From positions 1-64,000 of the IMG/VR virus record IMGVR_UViG_3300025430_000017: a stretch of DNA of 64,000 bases, one strand, 5' to 3'. Below the pieces are notes generated by a model. That model was not told the DNA's origin, did not search any database, and saw nothing but the letters and a program-made list of their open reading frames with translations. Both the position numbers and the translations under genes were made by a program. Every line of letters begins with the position of its first letter. Positions within the stretch are counted from its first letter, which is position 1. Below are positions 24,603 through 32,629 of the stretch, piece by piece. Source of the stretch: a virus.

Positions 24603-25000
24603 CTTGGTCTCCTTGCAATGGTTTCTTGCATTTTGTCAGCGTTGGTTTCTACGCTAGTAAACTTAATCTTACAAAACCCCGGACTTACCTTATCAAACTT
24701 AGCATATTGATCTGCTAGACCCTGTGCTATAGTATGTAGATCTCGACTGGCACTAATAACATTGTCATTACGTGGTACATGTTCGCTGTATAGCACAAAT
24801 AGTTGTGTATCGTTTGCTACTTTAACGGCATTGACCTTGCTTAGAACAGGATCATCGCATTGTGCTTTGGCCAACTGTGCTTCTGCTCTAATGTCAGTTA
24901 TTAACTTATATTCGTTAGGATCGTAGTGTGTCATCAGATACGCATCTAATAATGTACATCCTGATAATAATAGCAATGGTAACAATAAAAGTTTTTTCAT
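24599..25000 (-). CDS. Lipoprotein of unknown function (133 aa)
   Basis: Signal MKKLLLLPLLLLSGCTLLDA carries a clear lipobox LSGC, so the protein is probably lipidated at Cys15. The mature part (YKLITDIRAEAQLAKAQCDD, then NDTQLFVLYSEHVPR) has two more Cys. Position beside a spanin-like pair and the endolysin suggests an outer-membrane or envelope step in lysis. Adjacent genes overlap by four bases. Confidence 0.65.
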   Translation of the reverse strand: MKKLLLLPLLLLSGCTLLDAYLMTHYDPNEYKLITDIRAEAQLAKAQCDDPVLSKVNAVKVANDTQLFVLYSEHVPRNDNVISASRDLHTIAQGLADQYAKFDKVSPGFCKIKFTSVETNADKMQETIARRPR

Positions 25001-25272
25001 TTTATACTATCAAATATTTTCTTTTGGCTGTTATACCATTCAATCCAGTTATCTACTTTGACTTTACATTCATAGTATTGTGAGTAGTTAGCAGTAACGC
25101 CTGCTATTACTTGACTTAACTGTGTAGTTTTTTCAACATCTAATTTTGCTAGATCTGGACAAGTTGTGATCAAATCTTGTGGAACATCTGGAAATTTAGC
25201 AACTATAGGTACACCTTGACTAGCACAACCAGCAAGTGAACAAATTGCACATATTAAAAGGAGTCGTTTCAT
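24997..25272 (-). CDS. Rz1-like outer-membrane lipoprotein (o-spanin candidate)
   Basis: 91 residues: MKRLLLICAICSLAGCASQG with a lipobox LAGC, then a Pro-containing linker (VPIVAKFPDVPQDLITTCPD) and a helix with a conserved-looking Cys (YYECKVKVDNWIEWYNSQKK). Short lipoprotein downstream of, and overlapping, a protein with one TM and a coiled coil is the usual separated spanin layout. It would join the outer to the inner membrane at lysis. The assignment rests on architecture. Confidence 0.6.
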   Translation of the reverse strand: MKRLLLICAICSLAGCASQGVPIVAKFPDVPQDLITTCPDLAKLDVEKTTQLSQVIAGVTANYSQYYECKVKVDNWIEWYNSQKKIFDSIK

Positions 25273-25730
25273 TTTGTACCCCCTGTTTGATTAAACGGAT
25301 TTGTAGCCGCATTGTTTAAGATTTTAACTACAACAGGATCCAATTTACATTCTGCATTGATTATTTTTTCATTAACCTGTATTTCTTTTTGTATTTGAAC
25401 TTGAACATCATGAACAATTTGTTTTTGTTTAACAATCTTAGTTTCGATCACGGTGTTAACTTCTTTTGATTGTTCTGCTGCTAGTCTAACTTTTTCTTCG
25501 GCTTCTTTAACTTTGGCACGCCATGACATTTCGTTAGCATAACTACCTTCGCCGTAAACACCTGCAACAATTAATAAAGTTGCTAATATACGAATTGGTT
25601 CTTTATATACATTAAACGCTGGAAAAAAGCCGAGTAATAGCCCTATTACATATAAGACTAGCCCTACTCCTAAAACACTCAAAATCGCAAACTGTAATAC
25701 ACTATCTGGAATAAAAGATAGCATCCACAT
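25269..25730 (-). CDS. i-spanin-like inner-membrane protein with coiled coil
   Basis: 153 residues from MWMLSFIPDSVLQFAILSVL (start 25730, after AGGTGGTAAG). Two or three hydrophobic segments at the N-terminus (VLGVGLVLYVIGLLLGFF, IRILATLLIVAGVYG) precede a long charged helix (WRAKVKEAEEKVRLAAEQSK, VNTVIETKIVKQKQIV) that should form a periplasmic coiled coil. A Cys and a PFNQTGGTK tail close it. It overlaps the o-spanin-like gene by four bases. More than one TM is unusual for Rz, so it could also be a scaffold protein. Confidence 0.55.
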   Translation of the reverse strand: MWMLSFIPDSVLQFAILSVLGVGLVLYVIGLLLGFFPAFNVYKEPIRILATLLIVAGVYGEGSYANEMSWRAKVKEAEEKVRLAAEQSKEVNTVIETKIVKQKQIVHDVQVQIQKEIQVNEKIINAECKLDPVVVKILNNAATNPFNQTGGTK

Positions 25731-25731
25731 C

Positions 25732-26499
25732 TTACCACCTATTTTTTTGGAGTACAACCGCACGGGTACCGTTTCTAATCAGAAACTTGTCTCCAACCTT
25801 GTTTATATCGTAGTTACCTAAATATTTGTTTAAGAATGTTACCTGACTATTGCTACTTTCGTCTAATGACAATGCACCGGGCAACGTTTCTTTAACATCT
25901 TCATAATCACCGATAGCAATAAATGTAGCATCTATATTGCCACTATATGGTTTGCTAAATGTAATAGTATTATCTGATTCTAAAGTAACTTCTACAGTGC
26001 CTTGATCAAAAAACTCTTGTACATCTGTAGTTTTAATTTCTGTAATCTTGTTATCATAATCTGCAGGAGTCATTGGAATATGTTCCATAACAGATTGTTC
26101 ATTGAACTCTACACTACTTGGTGCTTTTTGATATCTAAATCTCCAGGTCTTATTGCCTGTTAGTTTGCTTACACCGTCTAATAAATGTTTTAGATTTTCT
26201 GGAAGTTGAGGATTGCGCTCTAACTCAACAAAAACTTGATATTGACCGTCATGTTCTTCACCTGTGCTCATGTCGGCATCTAAGATATAGGTGTAACCAC
26301 GTTCGATAAACTCAACTAGATCTGTTGCAGGATGTTTTTCTTTAACACGAAATCCTAATACAACAATATCAGCATCGTTGCCCATTTTACTTTTATATTG
26401 GTCAACGGTAAAAACTTCACTAACTAGATCTTTAAGATCGTTAGAGCGAAGACTTTCGTTTAGATTACGCGGTTGGTGCTGTTTCATCTGCTGTGTCAT
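25732..26499 (-). CDS. Conserved T4-like phage protein of unknown function (255 aa)
   Basis: Starts MTQQMKQHQPRNLNESLRSN. A globular alpha/beta region includes IVVLGFRVKEKHPATDLVEF, YILDADMSTGEEHDGQYQVF and KTWRFRYQKAP, then a beta-rich C-terminus (GTVEVTLESDNTITFSKPYS, FLIRNGTRAVVLQKNRW). Such proteins are recurrent in T4-like marine and freshwater phages, often with the gene upstream. It overlaps that gene by 35 bases. No catalytic motif seen; probably structural or assembly-related. Confidence 0.6.
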   Translation of the reverse strand: MTQQMKQHQPRNLNESLRSNDLKDLVSEVFTVDQYKSKMGNDADIVVLGFRVKEKHPATDLVEFIERGYTYILDADMSTGEEHDGQYQVFVELERNPQLPENLKHLLDGVSKLTGNKTWRFRYQKAPSSVEFNEQSVMEHIPMTPADYDNKITEIKTTDVQEFFDQGTVEVTLESDNTITFSKPYSGNIDATFIAIGDYEDVKETLPGALSLDESSNSQVTFLNKYLGNYDINKVGDKFLIRNGTRAVVLQKNRW

Positions 26500-27004
26500 T
26501 GCCTGGTTCCTCTAAACCTAACTCGCCTGTACTGGCAGTACCGTCATTTTTATATTTCATTAATTCAGCCATTTGAACATGATCTTTATTTTGTTGCCCA
26601 ACATAAACATCTTGCATTAATTTCTTAGGCATAGTGATTTCTACAACCCAAACTGGGTGTGCATCAATCTTACCTTTCTTTGTGCCTGGTCTAAAATCGT
26701 CTGGATGTTTAATCTTACGTGGAACCATAACATGTTCACGTTTGTAAACAACTTGGCAACCATAATCGTATAATCGTTTAGCACCTTCAGGATCTGGCAT
26801 TTCTTTTTCGTGCCACATAAATGCACATTTGACAGCATATCGTCCGACATCTGGTCCTTCGACTAACTCGCCTTCTTCCCAGTTCTTGAAAACATAGATA
26901 TCCAACTCGTCAAGAACACGCTCAAAGTCTTTAATAACTTTAAAAGCATTATCGTTCTCTGCTAGTTTTTGGACGTTTTTGATTACTTCTACAATATCGT
27001 GCAT
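26465..27004 (-). CDS. Conserved T4-like phage protein (179 aa)
   Basis: Start at MHDIVEVIKNVQKLAENDNA (27004). Recognisable conserved stretches are KCAFMWHEKEMPDPEGAKRL, VYKREHVMVPRKIKHPDDFR and HPVWVVEITMPKKLMQDVYV. The C-terminal 25 residues are acidic and low-complexity. The gene is preceded by the late-promoter-like CATAAATA inside a short inverted repeat (27016-27040) and is divergent from phoH. Function unknown, likely virion-related because of late control. Confidence 0.6.
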   Translation of the reverse strand: MHDIVEVIKNVQKLAENDNAFKVIKDFERVLDELDIYVFKNWEEGELVEGPDVGRYAVKCAFMWHEKEMPDPEGAKRLYDYGCQVVYKREHVMVPRKIKHPDDFRPGTKKGKIDAHPVWVVEITMPKKLMQDVYVGQQNKDHVQMAELMKYKNDGTASTGELGLEEPGNDTADETAPTA

Positions 27005-27015
27005 GGTGGTTCTCT

Positions 27016-27040
27016 TTGCTTTAGTATTTATGTTTAGCAA
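27016..27040 (-). promoter_or_regulatory. Late-promoter-like octamer within short inverted repeat
   Basis: Minus strand CATAAATA (27025-27032) in the loop between TTGCT (27036-27040) and AGCAA (27016-27020). The predicted start near 27018 falls in the right arm, the same geometry as stronger examples elsewhere, but the stem is only five bases. Confidence 0.35.
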
Positions 27041-27088
27041 GATTTAAACAAGATTAAACTTTTACCCATTTTGAGCTGATTTTTTCGA

Positions 27089-27094
27089 TATAAT
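27089..27094 (+). promoter_or_regulatory. -10 box upstream of phoH
   Basis: A consensus TATAAT with no good TTGACA at 16-18 bases upstream. A leader of about 40 bases with ACGGAGGC follows, directly before the TTG start of phoH. Confidence 0.35.
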
Positions 27095-27138
27095 GTAAAT
27101 ATCTATGCAGGTCGATCTTCAATTTACGGAGGCATAAT

Positions 27139-27897
27139 TTGTCCAGAGCAAGAAGACGTAACGAGAAAGAGCAGGTTCAGCGTGATCCACGCTTCCAACC
27201 TGACACAAATAACTTGATTCAAATCAAGCCTTATTTGAAAAGAAATAAGCAGGTAACGATTGTTCCACGCAACCTAGCACAAGAACAATATCTAGAACTG
27301 CTGAAAAATCCCAAGAAATTCATTGTATTTGCCATCGGGCCAGCAGGCACGGGTAAAACAATGTTGGGTGTACAGATGGCTATTAAACAGTTAAAGGAGG
27401 GGATGATTAGTAAAATCATTATAACCAGGCCAGCTGTAAGTGTAGATGAGGAGCATGGTTTCCTACCGGGAACCTTAAATCAAAAGATGGAGCCTTGGAC
27501 TCGTCCCATTATGGATGTGTTTGAGGATTATTACCATCCAAAAGAAATAGCAGAAATGCTAGAAGATGGCGTTATTGAAATAAGTCCCTTAGCCTACATG
27601 CGAGGTAGAACTTTTAAAAATGCGCTTGTTATCGCAGACGAAATGCAAAACGCCACACCTAGTCAAATGAAAATGTTACTTACACGCATCGGCGACAATA
27701 GCCGTATGGTAGTAACTGGAGACTTAAACCAGGCTGACCGCCCAAGAGAAAACGGATTGCTAGAATTTTGTAATTTATACGGCCAAGGAGGTGAGTATCG
27801 TATGATTGCTATGGCAAGGTTTGAACAACAACACGTTGAGCGTCACCCTGTAGTCAGAGAAATTTTAAAACTATATAAGGATACAGATATCGACTAA
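27139..27897 (+). CDS. phoH: PhoH-like P-loop ATPase
   Basis: 252 residues. A TTG start at 27139 is supported by ACGGAGG seven bases upstream and by the length of phage PhoH proteins. The Walker A motif reads IGPAGTGKTMLGVQMAIKQL and Walker B LVIADEMQNATPSQMKMLLT, followed by SRMVVTGDLNQADRP, the conserved PhoH block. The protein is a probable nucleic-acid-dependent ATPase; its role in phage infection is not settled despite its phosphate-regulon name. It stands alone on the plus strand between minus-strand operons, with its own -10 box. Confidence 0.92.
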   Translation: MSRARRRNEKEQVQRDPRFQPDTNNLIQIKPYLKRNKQVTIVPRNLAQEQYLELLKNPKKFIVFAIGPAGTGKTMLGVQMAIKQLKEGMISKIIITRPAVSVDEEHGFLPGTLNQKMEPWTRPIMDVFEDYYHPKEIAEMLEDGVIEISPLAYMRGRTFKNALVIADEMQNATPSQMKMLLTRIGDNSRMVVTGDLNQADRPRENGLLEFCNLYGQGGEYRMIAMARFEQQHVERHPVVREILKLYKDTDID

Positions 27898-27923
27898 CAC
27901 ACTCTCTTAACCCCACAAGAGCG

Positions 27924-27957
27924 CCGCACAGTTTTCGACCTGCAATCGACTGTGCGG
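27924..27957 (+). other. Perfect 9-base inverted repeat after phoH
   Basis: CCGCACAGT (27924-27932) and ACTGTGCGG (27949-27957) enclose a 16-base loop. It is the most GC-rich hairpin in the area, but only TTAAATATTTG follows, not a T run. It could be a weak terminator for phoH, an RNA-stability element or a protein-binding site. A TTAAATA late-like motif begins right behind it. Confidence 0.45.
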
Positions 27958-27969
27958 TTAAATATTTGT

Positions 27970-28785
27970 ATGTTTAAAGACCCTGAAAATTTTTATATAA
28001 TAGACTACACCGAAGGATCCTGTGGACATTTTATGTCTACCTTATTGATAAATCTTTTAGCAAATGAAAAAGATGCAATACCTTGGAATCATTACAGGGG
28101 GGCAGTAGCTTCGGGACACTGGACAGGATATGCCAAAGAACATTTGTCTTTGCCACCTGAAAAGGCTAGAGTGTGGGATGTTAAACTAAAACAGGAAAGT
28201 CCATTTGATTCTGTAGTAGTATGGGGTGTTCCCGAAACAGAACAATATTACAGCATACATTATATGGATCCAAATGAATATTTTACTACTTTTAAAATTC
28301 CTAAGAACTTTAAATATCTTGCCATAACATATGAAAAATCTGATTTGCTATTAATCAAAACTTTATTTTATTATAAAAATCTTTGGCAGTTTAATAGATG
28401 GTATCAAGAAGATAAAGAGCGTTACTCAAAACAAGTTCGAGATTTATTTGATGATTTTGATTTTGCTAACAATGGTTACACTAAACCCTATTCAGAAATT
28501 TCTTTATTTTTAAAAGAATTTGTAGAAATAAGATCAAATAATTTTATGGATTTAGAAGTCAATAGCTTTTCAAACTGCATATCCAAACTTAAGCCAGAAT
28601 ATAAACAATACATCCATACAATAAATTTTCATGACGTTTGGTACAATCCTGATGCAGCTCTACAACGATTAAGCGAAATAACAGGAAGACCTGTTACTCC
28701 GTATGTTAGACATTTATATCAACTTTATATTAAAGAAAATACACAGCACTTTGACCAGTACGGTATTAAAGTCTACCCAACTTAA
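27970..28785 (+). CDS. Hypothetical protein, possible P-loop fold (271 aa)
   Basis: Begins MFKDPENFYIIDYTEGSCGH at 27970; a GTG 18 bases earlier lies in the hairpin and is less likely. The first strand-loop-helix (FYIIDYTEGSCGHFMSTLLI) resembles the one of the protein at 8700-9443 and of sulfotransferase-like proteins. The centre is Tyr/Phe-rich (LKIKTLF-like helices, YYKNLWQFNRWYQEDKERYS). No Shine-Dalgarno is evident; TTAAATA with five bases to the ATG could give a near-leaderless late message. It converges with the clamp-loader gene, overlapping it by 20 bases. Confidence 0.55.
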   Translation: MFKDPENFYIIDYTEGSCGHFMSTLLINLLANEKDAIPWNHYRGAVASGHWTGYAKEHLSLPPEKARVWDVKLKQESPFDSVVVWGVPETEQYYSIHYMDPNEYFTTFKIPKNFKYLAITYEKSDLLLIKTLFYYKNLWQFNRWYQEDKERYSKQVRDLFDDFDFANNGYTKPYSEISLFLKEFVEIRSNNFMDLEVNSFSNCISKLKPEYKQYIHTINFHDVWYNPDAALQRLSEITGRPVTPYVRHLYQLYIKENTQHFDQYGIKVYPT

Positions 28786-29689
28786 TCAAGACTGCTGCTA
28801 ACCCAATCTCTGGATCAATCAATGCAGTATGGTCCACCAGACCTTGTTTAATAATCAATACTGCTGAATCTTTTTGTTCTTCAGTCTGACCTAACAAATC
28901 TAGATTATTATACAACCAAGTATAAATTTCTGGAATCTCTTCGGGTCGTGCTCGGCCGCACAGCAACTTGCGAGCATCTTGTATTCGGCCAGCTTTAAAT
29001 AACTCAACCATTTCAATCTTATAATCACTGCTATCACTATCACCCGATGTGGGACTAGTTAATCCTCCGGCTTCGGTAATATTTTGCTGAACAAGATTGA
29101 TACACTTTCGCAAATCTGGATAACTTAGTTTGACATAGGTATCTAATGTATCTAAATCAAACTCAATGTTTTCATTCATTAGGATTGTGGCAACACGAGC
29201 TGTAAATTCTGTTTGATCAGTTTTATCTACATGAAACCCCTGGCAACGACTGTGTAGTGCTGGAATAATCTTATTAGGATAGTTACAGGTTAAAATAAAT
29301 CTAGCTGTGTTGGAATAAGTCTCCATCAATCCACGCAGGATAGCCTGTGAGTTTAAAGACAAATAATCTGCTTCATCTAACAGCACAACCTTAAATGGTC
29401 CAAACGGGATCATTTGAACAAAGTTCGTGATTTTATTACGAACAGTATCTACATCATTTTCACGTGACGCATTGATTTCCAATACATCAAAATCTTCGAT
29501 ACCTAATTCGTTCATTAGAACTTTAGCTAAAGTAGTCTTGCCAATACCTGCTGAACCGCTTAACAACAGATGAGGAATGCTGCCTTCTTTGATCCAAGAC
29601 TGTACTTGGCGTTGTTGCGCCACATCTTTAAAAACATATTCTTTAATAGTTTTAGGGCGATATTTTTCTACCCAAAGCTCTTTAGCCAT
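28766..29689 (-). CDS. 44: Clamp-loader ATPase, T4 gp44-like
   Basis: 307 residues. Walker A HLLLSGSAGIGKTTLAKVLM, Walker B FKVVLLDEADYLSLNSQAIL, sensor 1 ARFILTCNYPNKI and the arginine-finger SRC in LHSRCQGFHV are all present in RFC/gp44 order. It would open and load the gp45 clamp on primer-template DNA. In T4 the partner gp62 follows; here the neighbours are small acidic proteins, and gp62 was not found in the window. ATG overlaps the previous stop by one base. Confidence 0.93.
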   Translation of the reverse strand: MAKELWVEKYRPKTIKEYVFKDVAQQRQVQSWIKEGSIPHLLLSGSAGIGKTTLAKVLMNELGIEDFDVLEINASRENDVDTVRNKITNFVQMIPFGPFKVVLLDEADYLSLNSQAILRGLMETYSNTARFILTCNYPNKIIPALHSRCQGFHVDKTDQTEFTARVATILMNENIEFDLDTLDTYVKLSYPDLRKCINLVQQNITEAGGLTSPTSGDSDSSDYKIEMVELFKAGRIQDARKLLCGRARPEEIPEIYTWLYNNLDLLGQTEEQKDSAVLIIKQGLVDHTALIDPEIGLAAVLIKLGRL

Positions 29690-29988
29690 TATTCTTCATC
29701 CTCTAGATATTCACATGCACCAGTTCCACGATTAATGTCTTTGGCAATTTCGTAGCCCCAGTCGTAGTTGTTGTCGTAGGCTTCTTTCCACTCAGGAGTA
29801 TCTTCGTCGGCGTCGATATAACCTTCTAGTGCATAGGCCCACCATTGTGCAAATTCATCTTCTTCGATGGAGTTGATATCAACTACTCCGGGCTTTTCAA
29901 GAATTTCACGAACGATGTCGATACTGACACCTTCGCCAACATATTCTTCTAATGCTTCGTCAGTTAATTCTAACAGAACATTAGCCAT
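29689..29988 (-). CDS. Small acidic conserved protein (99 aa)
   Basis: Begins MANVLLELTDEALEEYVGEG and contains FAQWWAYALEGYIDADEDTP, with about one third Asp and Glu. Acidic, Trp-rich proteins of this kind often mimic DNA or bind basic partners, but no direct evidence exists here. It is joined by one-base TAATG overlaps to the clamp-loader gene and to the acidic gene upstream, so the three are probably translated together. Confidence 0.6.
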   Translation of the reverse strand: MANVLLELTDEALEEYVGEGVSIDIVREILEKPGVVDINSIEEDEFAQWWAYALEGYIDADEDTPEWKEAYDNNYDWGYEIAKDINRGTGACEYLEDEE

Positions 29989-30494
29989 TATTCATCTTCC
30001 TCAGCTTCGGAAAAAGTAATAACATTACCTTCTGGATCTGCACAGATAATACGAACAGTTTCGCCATCTTCATTTTTAATTTCAATAGGCCCCCAAATCC
30101 ACCAGTGAGTATCGCCTTGCCGCCAGCCTTGTTCTTCTAGATTGTAGGCTGTATGATCTTCGAGGAACTCACGGAGTTCATCTTCCTCGTCATCAGTAAG
30201 CCCTTCGATTTCAACATCATACCAGCAACCACCGTCAAACATTTCATTAAGTTCGACACTTTCAATATTGTTGACTTCACAGTCTAACATATCAATACTA
30301 TCTTTCTTACCATCGCCTCCGGGTACAAATGTAAATTCAAATTCTGGAGGATTGTCGTCTGAAGTTTCTACAGTCCACTCGCCATAACGGAAACCGTTAG
30401 TGACAGTGACTTGACCTTCGCCTTCTTGTTGGTGATATGACTCGACTTCTTGACAAGACTTTTTATAATATGTACTAACGGCCCAGGTTGCCAT
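29988..30494 (-). CDS. Acidic conserved phage protein (168 aa)
   Basis: Begins MATWAVSTYYKKSCQEVESY. Landmarks are NGFRYGEWTVETSDDNPPEF, CWYDVEIEGLTDDEEDELRE and THWWIWGPIEIKNEDGETVR. It is strongly acidic at the end (FSEAEEDE). This arrangement of beta strands with a DDEEDELREFLED helix occurs in several large T4-like phages. Function unknown. Confidence 0.6.
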   Translation of the reverse strand: MATWAVSTYYKKSCQEVESYHQQEGEGQVTVTNGFRYGEWTVETSDDNPPEFEFTFVPGGDGKKDSIDMLDCEVNNIESVELNEMFDGGCWYDVEIEGLTDDEEDELREFLEDHTAYNLEEQGWRQGDTHWWIWGPIEIKNEDGETVRIICADPEGNVITFSEAEEDE

Positions 30495-30504
30495 GATATT
30501 TTCC

Positions 30505-30696
30505 TTATTCCAGATCCATTGAATTCCACTCTTTAATCACAGCAACGAGTTCTTCCTCTGTGTTACAAAGAGTTTTAACAGATGCCCAGTCGTCTTTCTT
30601 ATTGCGACCACTAACTTCTACCATCCAACCGTTGTCGTAACGATTAAGGGTGATGTTTTCATTTACTTTTGCTAATTTACCTAGTTTATTCGCCAT
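30505..30696 (-). CDS. Small protein, paralogue A of a tandem pair
   Basis: 63 residues: MANKLGKLAKVNENITLNRY then DNGWMVEVSGRNKKDDWASV. It matches the upstream neighbour in NGxxxExxGxxxxDDWxSVK, the spacing to the following helix and the closing MD. The predicted fold is beta-beta-beta-alpha. The gene ends one base from its paralogue. Function unknown. Confidence 0.65.
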   Translation of the reverse strand: MANKLGKLAKVNENITLNRYDNGWMVEVSGRNKKDDWASVKTLCNTEEELVAVIKEWNSMDLE

Positions 30697-30908
30697 TATT
30701 TTGCCCTATCCATTAATGAAATATCTTTAATACATTCAACCAGTTCATCAAATGAGTGATACATAAGTTTAACTGATTTCCAGTCATCGGTTTCGGCTTT
30801 GCCGCCAATTTCGATACCGTAACCGTTATCGAAAAAGTAAACAGTAAAAACATCATTTACTTTTTTTATTTTGTCACTAACTTTAGTGATACTTGCTTTT
30901 TTTGCCAT
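30696..30908 (-). CDS. Small protein, paralogue B of a tandem pair
   Basis: 70 residues, with VYFFDNGYGIEIGGKAETDD and DWKSVKLMYHSFDELVECIK aligning to the downstream gene. Sequence identity is only moderate, so the duplication is old. The pair lies in an operon headed by the Zn-finger/TM protein. Function unknown. Confidence 0.65.
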   Translation of the reverse strand: MAKKASITKVSDKIKKVNDVFTVYFFDNGYGIEIGGKAETDDWKSVKLMYHSFDELVECIKDISLMDRAK

Positions 30909-30909
30909 A

Positions 30910-31164
30910 TTATACTAACTCCTCTAAAATACCTAAAAATTCTGCAAAGATTAACAATGCGCCAGCAATGATTAACTCGCCTCGAACTAATGCAATACCT
31001 GCGCCAATTCTAACTCCACTCTTTACAAGGCTAACATAGAAATGCCTCTTGCTAGGATCCATGGGTTGGATTTTAAATAGTGGCGGATGCATAGGGCACC
31101 GACCTTGTTTATAGTCACACAAAGGTGAATATTCTTTATTACAAATGTTACAATGTGTTGTCAT
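30910..31164 (-). CDS. Zn-ribbon plus TM protein (84 aa)
   Basis: N-terminus MTTHCNICNKEYSPLCDYKQ then GRCPMHP supplies a CxxC...C...C metal-binding set. A hydrophobic segment follows (SGVRIGAGIALVRGELIIAG, ALLIFAEFLGIL). A promoter with its -10 box six bases before the ATG suggests a leaderless message. First gene of the operon ending with the clamp loader. Function unknown. Confidence 0.6.
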   Translation of the reverse strand: MTTHCNICNKEYSPLCDYKQGRCPMHPPLFKIQPMDPSKRHFYVSLVKSGVRIGAGIALVRGELIIAGALLIFAEFLGILEELV

Positions 31165-31170
31165 AGTTAA

Positions 31171-31199
31171 ATTATACTATAGTTTAAATTTTTAATCAA
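31171..31199 (-). promoter_or_regulatory. Sigma70-like promoter, near-leaderless
   Basis: Minus strand TTGATT (31194-31199), 17-base spacer, consensus TATAAT (31171-31176). Six bases separate the -10 box from the ATG at 31164. It would drive the operon down to the clamp-loader gene. Confidence 0.5.
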
Positions 31200-31774
31200 G
31201 CAGTAAAGGTTAAATCTAATATCTGATGCGGCTGTTGTATTGCCCAATTACACAAATCAAAAACATAGTTTGTATTCATTTTTTCAAAATGTAAATGTTT
31301 AGTCATATCAGTATCCACTAAACCAGGTTTTAAATGAATGATTTCTGGAGATTTCCAACTTAATGTTCTTAACTCGTTGACTGTGTGCTCTAAAGAAATC
31401 TTATGTGTTTCATACATAAGTAATCCATATTTTGCTTCTTCTGTGTTAGGATGTAAAGACCTGTATACCTCAGAAAGAGAACTACCAATCACTACGATTT
31501 TTTTAGATTGTCCTTGCCATAGTCGGTGTAGTTTAAGTAATAAATCAGTTTGAATAAATCCCTCCATTACGGAAGTAAAATTTCCTGAATAGGCATTGTT
31601 AATAAAAACATCGCAATCGGCTGATTTTTTAATTATCTTATCTACATTTTTTGGATTAACAATGTCGTATCCATTAGAACGACTGAACCCTATAACTTTG
31701 TGGCCTTGTTTTTTAAAACCTTCAGCCAAAGCAAGACCGATACCTTTTGTATGACCGGTTATTGCTATTTTCAT
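31196..31774 (-). CDS. Short-chain dehydrogenase/reductase-like protein
   Basis: 192 residues from MKIAITGHTKGIGLALAEGF, the Rossmann TGxxxGIG dinucleotide site. CDVFINNAYSGNF corresponds to the NNAG motif, and YGLLMYETHK supplies the catalytic Tyr-x-x-x-Lys after a Ser-containing strand (VIGSSLSEVYRSL). It is shorter than most SDRs (about 250). Two bases separate it from the upstream gene. It lies with a cytidylyltransferase in one operon, so nucleotide-sugar or envelope chemistry is possible. Substrate unknown. Confidence 0.75.
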   Translation of the reverse strand: MKIAITGHTKGIGLALAEGFKKQGHKVIGFSRSNGYDIVNPKNVDKIIKKSADCDVFINNAYSGNFTSVMEGFIQTDLLLKLHRLWQGQSKKIVVIGSSLSEVYRSLHPNTEEAKYGLLMYETHKISLEHTVNELRTLSWKSPEIIHLKPGLVDTDMTKHLHFEKMNTNYVFDLCNWAIQQPHQILDLTFTA

Positions 31775-31775
31775 A

Positions 31776-32168
31776 TTAACCGCGTAAGCTCTCCATAGTA
31801 ATAATCTTTGACAAACTTTCACCTAAATCCTGATCATGACCGACAATGTGTAGTTGATTCATATTGCGATCCTTAGCTTCATCGTAGCGCATAGTTTCAA
31901 CAATAGTTCCACCATTGGCACGAAATACATTCATACGCAGCGGATTACCTTCTAGTCTTGGACTATGATCGAGGGATACAACGGTATTACTTGCTAGACT
32001 ATTTTCTTCTTCATAGGCTCGTTTGCCAATATTAACTAGCCATCGTTTAAAAAAGTTCATTTTCTTTTCCTTTGGTTCTTCTTCCCACCTTGCCATTGAT
32101 CTTATTTGTTGTTTCCTATTACCACTACTGAGTTTTGCTGTTGTTGCGTACATACTACCTTGACTCAT
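31776..32168 (-). CDS. Hypothetical protein (130 aa)
   Basis: Starts MSQGSMYATTAKLSSGNRKQ; the ATGA overlap with the cytidylyltransferase stop and AAAGGAC upstream favour this first ATG over later ones at MARWEEE or MNFFKRWLV. The C-terminal region FRANGGTIVETMRYDEAKDR and QLHIVGHDQDLGESLSKIIT looks like a small conserved phage domain. Function unknown. Confidence 0.55.
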   Translation of the reverse strand: MSQGSMYATTAKLSSGNRKQQIRSMARWEEEPKEKKMNFFKRWLVNIGKRAYEEENSLASNTVVSLDHSPRLEGNPLRMNVFRANGGTIVETMRYDEAKDRNMNQLHIVGHDQDLGESLSKIITMESLRG

Positions 32169-32629
32169 TTTTTTGTCCTTTCTGCTTCTGCTACACGCTT
32201 GCGTAGACTTGAACTACTAAATGAATGATCTCGTCCGTTATAGACAATTTCTATTCCACGGTCATAACAGATATCTCTACCTGTAAATTCTTTGTCTGCG
32301 TACTCTATACCTAATATTCTAACATCTATCGGCAATGTGAGCAAGATATCTTCGAGGTCTTTTTCAGTCTGATATACAACTATTTCGTCCACATAACGAA
32401 CTGCGGCAAGTTGGATTTGCCGTTCCACAATACTTTGAACTGGCGGATTTTTGGTATCGGGTCTATCGATTGATGCATCTGTTTGTAGTGCAGCAATTAG
32501 GTAATCACAATGGTTTTTAACTTCGGCCAACATGGCAATATGTCCTGCATGTAGTAAATCGAACTGGCTAAACACAATACCAATCTTTTTACCATCTGCT
32601 TTGAGTGCTTTAACTTTATTGAATATCAT
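32165..32629 (-). CDS. Cytidylyltransferase-family protein (HxGH)
   Basis: 154 residues. IGIVFSQFDLLHAGHIAMLA contains the HAGH active-site motif and SFSSSSLRKRVAEAE the (I/F)SSSxxR motif of the TagD/RfaE2 family, which transfer CMP or AMP to phosphoglycerol, choline or heptose phosphates. A GRDICYDRGIEIVYN strand links them. A cell-envelope or capsular sugar activation role next to the SDR is reasonable; the exact substrate cannot be read. ATGA overlaps on both sides. Confidence 0.8.
   Translation of the reverse strand: MIFNKVKALKADGKKIGIVFSQFDLLHAGHIAMLAEVKNHCDYLIAALQTDASIDRPDTKNPPVQSIVERQIQLAAVRYVDEIVVYQTEKDLEDILLTLPIDVRILGIEYADKEFTGRDICYDRGIEIVYNGRDHSFSSSSLRKRVAEAERTKK

Noticed and set aside
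27924-27957. Hairpin after phoH as a rho-independent terminator
   Set aside because: The stem is good but no T run follows, and the loop is long; listed only as an inverted repeat.
28766-30908. A gp62 clamp-loader small subunit among the small neighbours of gp44
   Set aside because: None of the small acidic or paralogous proteins resembles gp62 in length or pattern.
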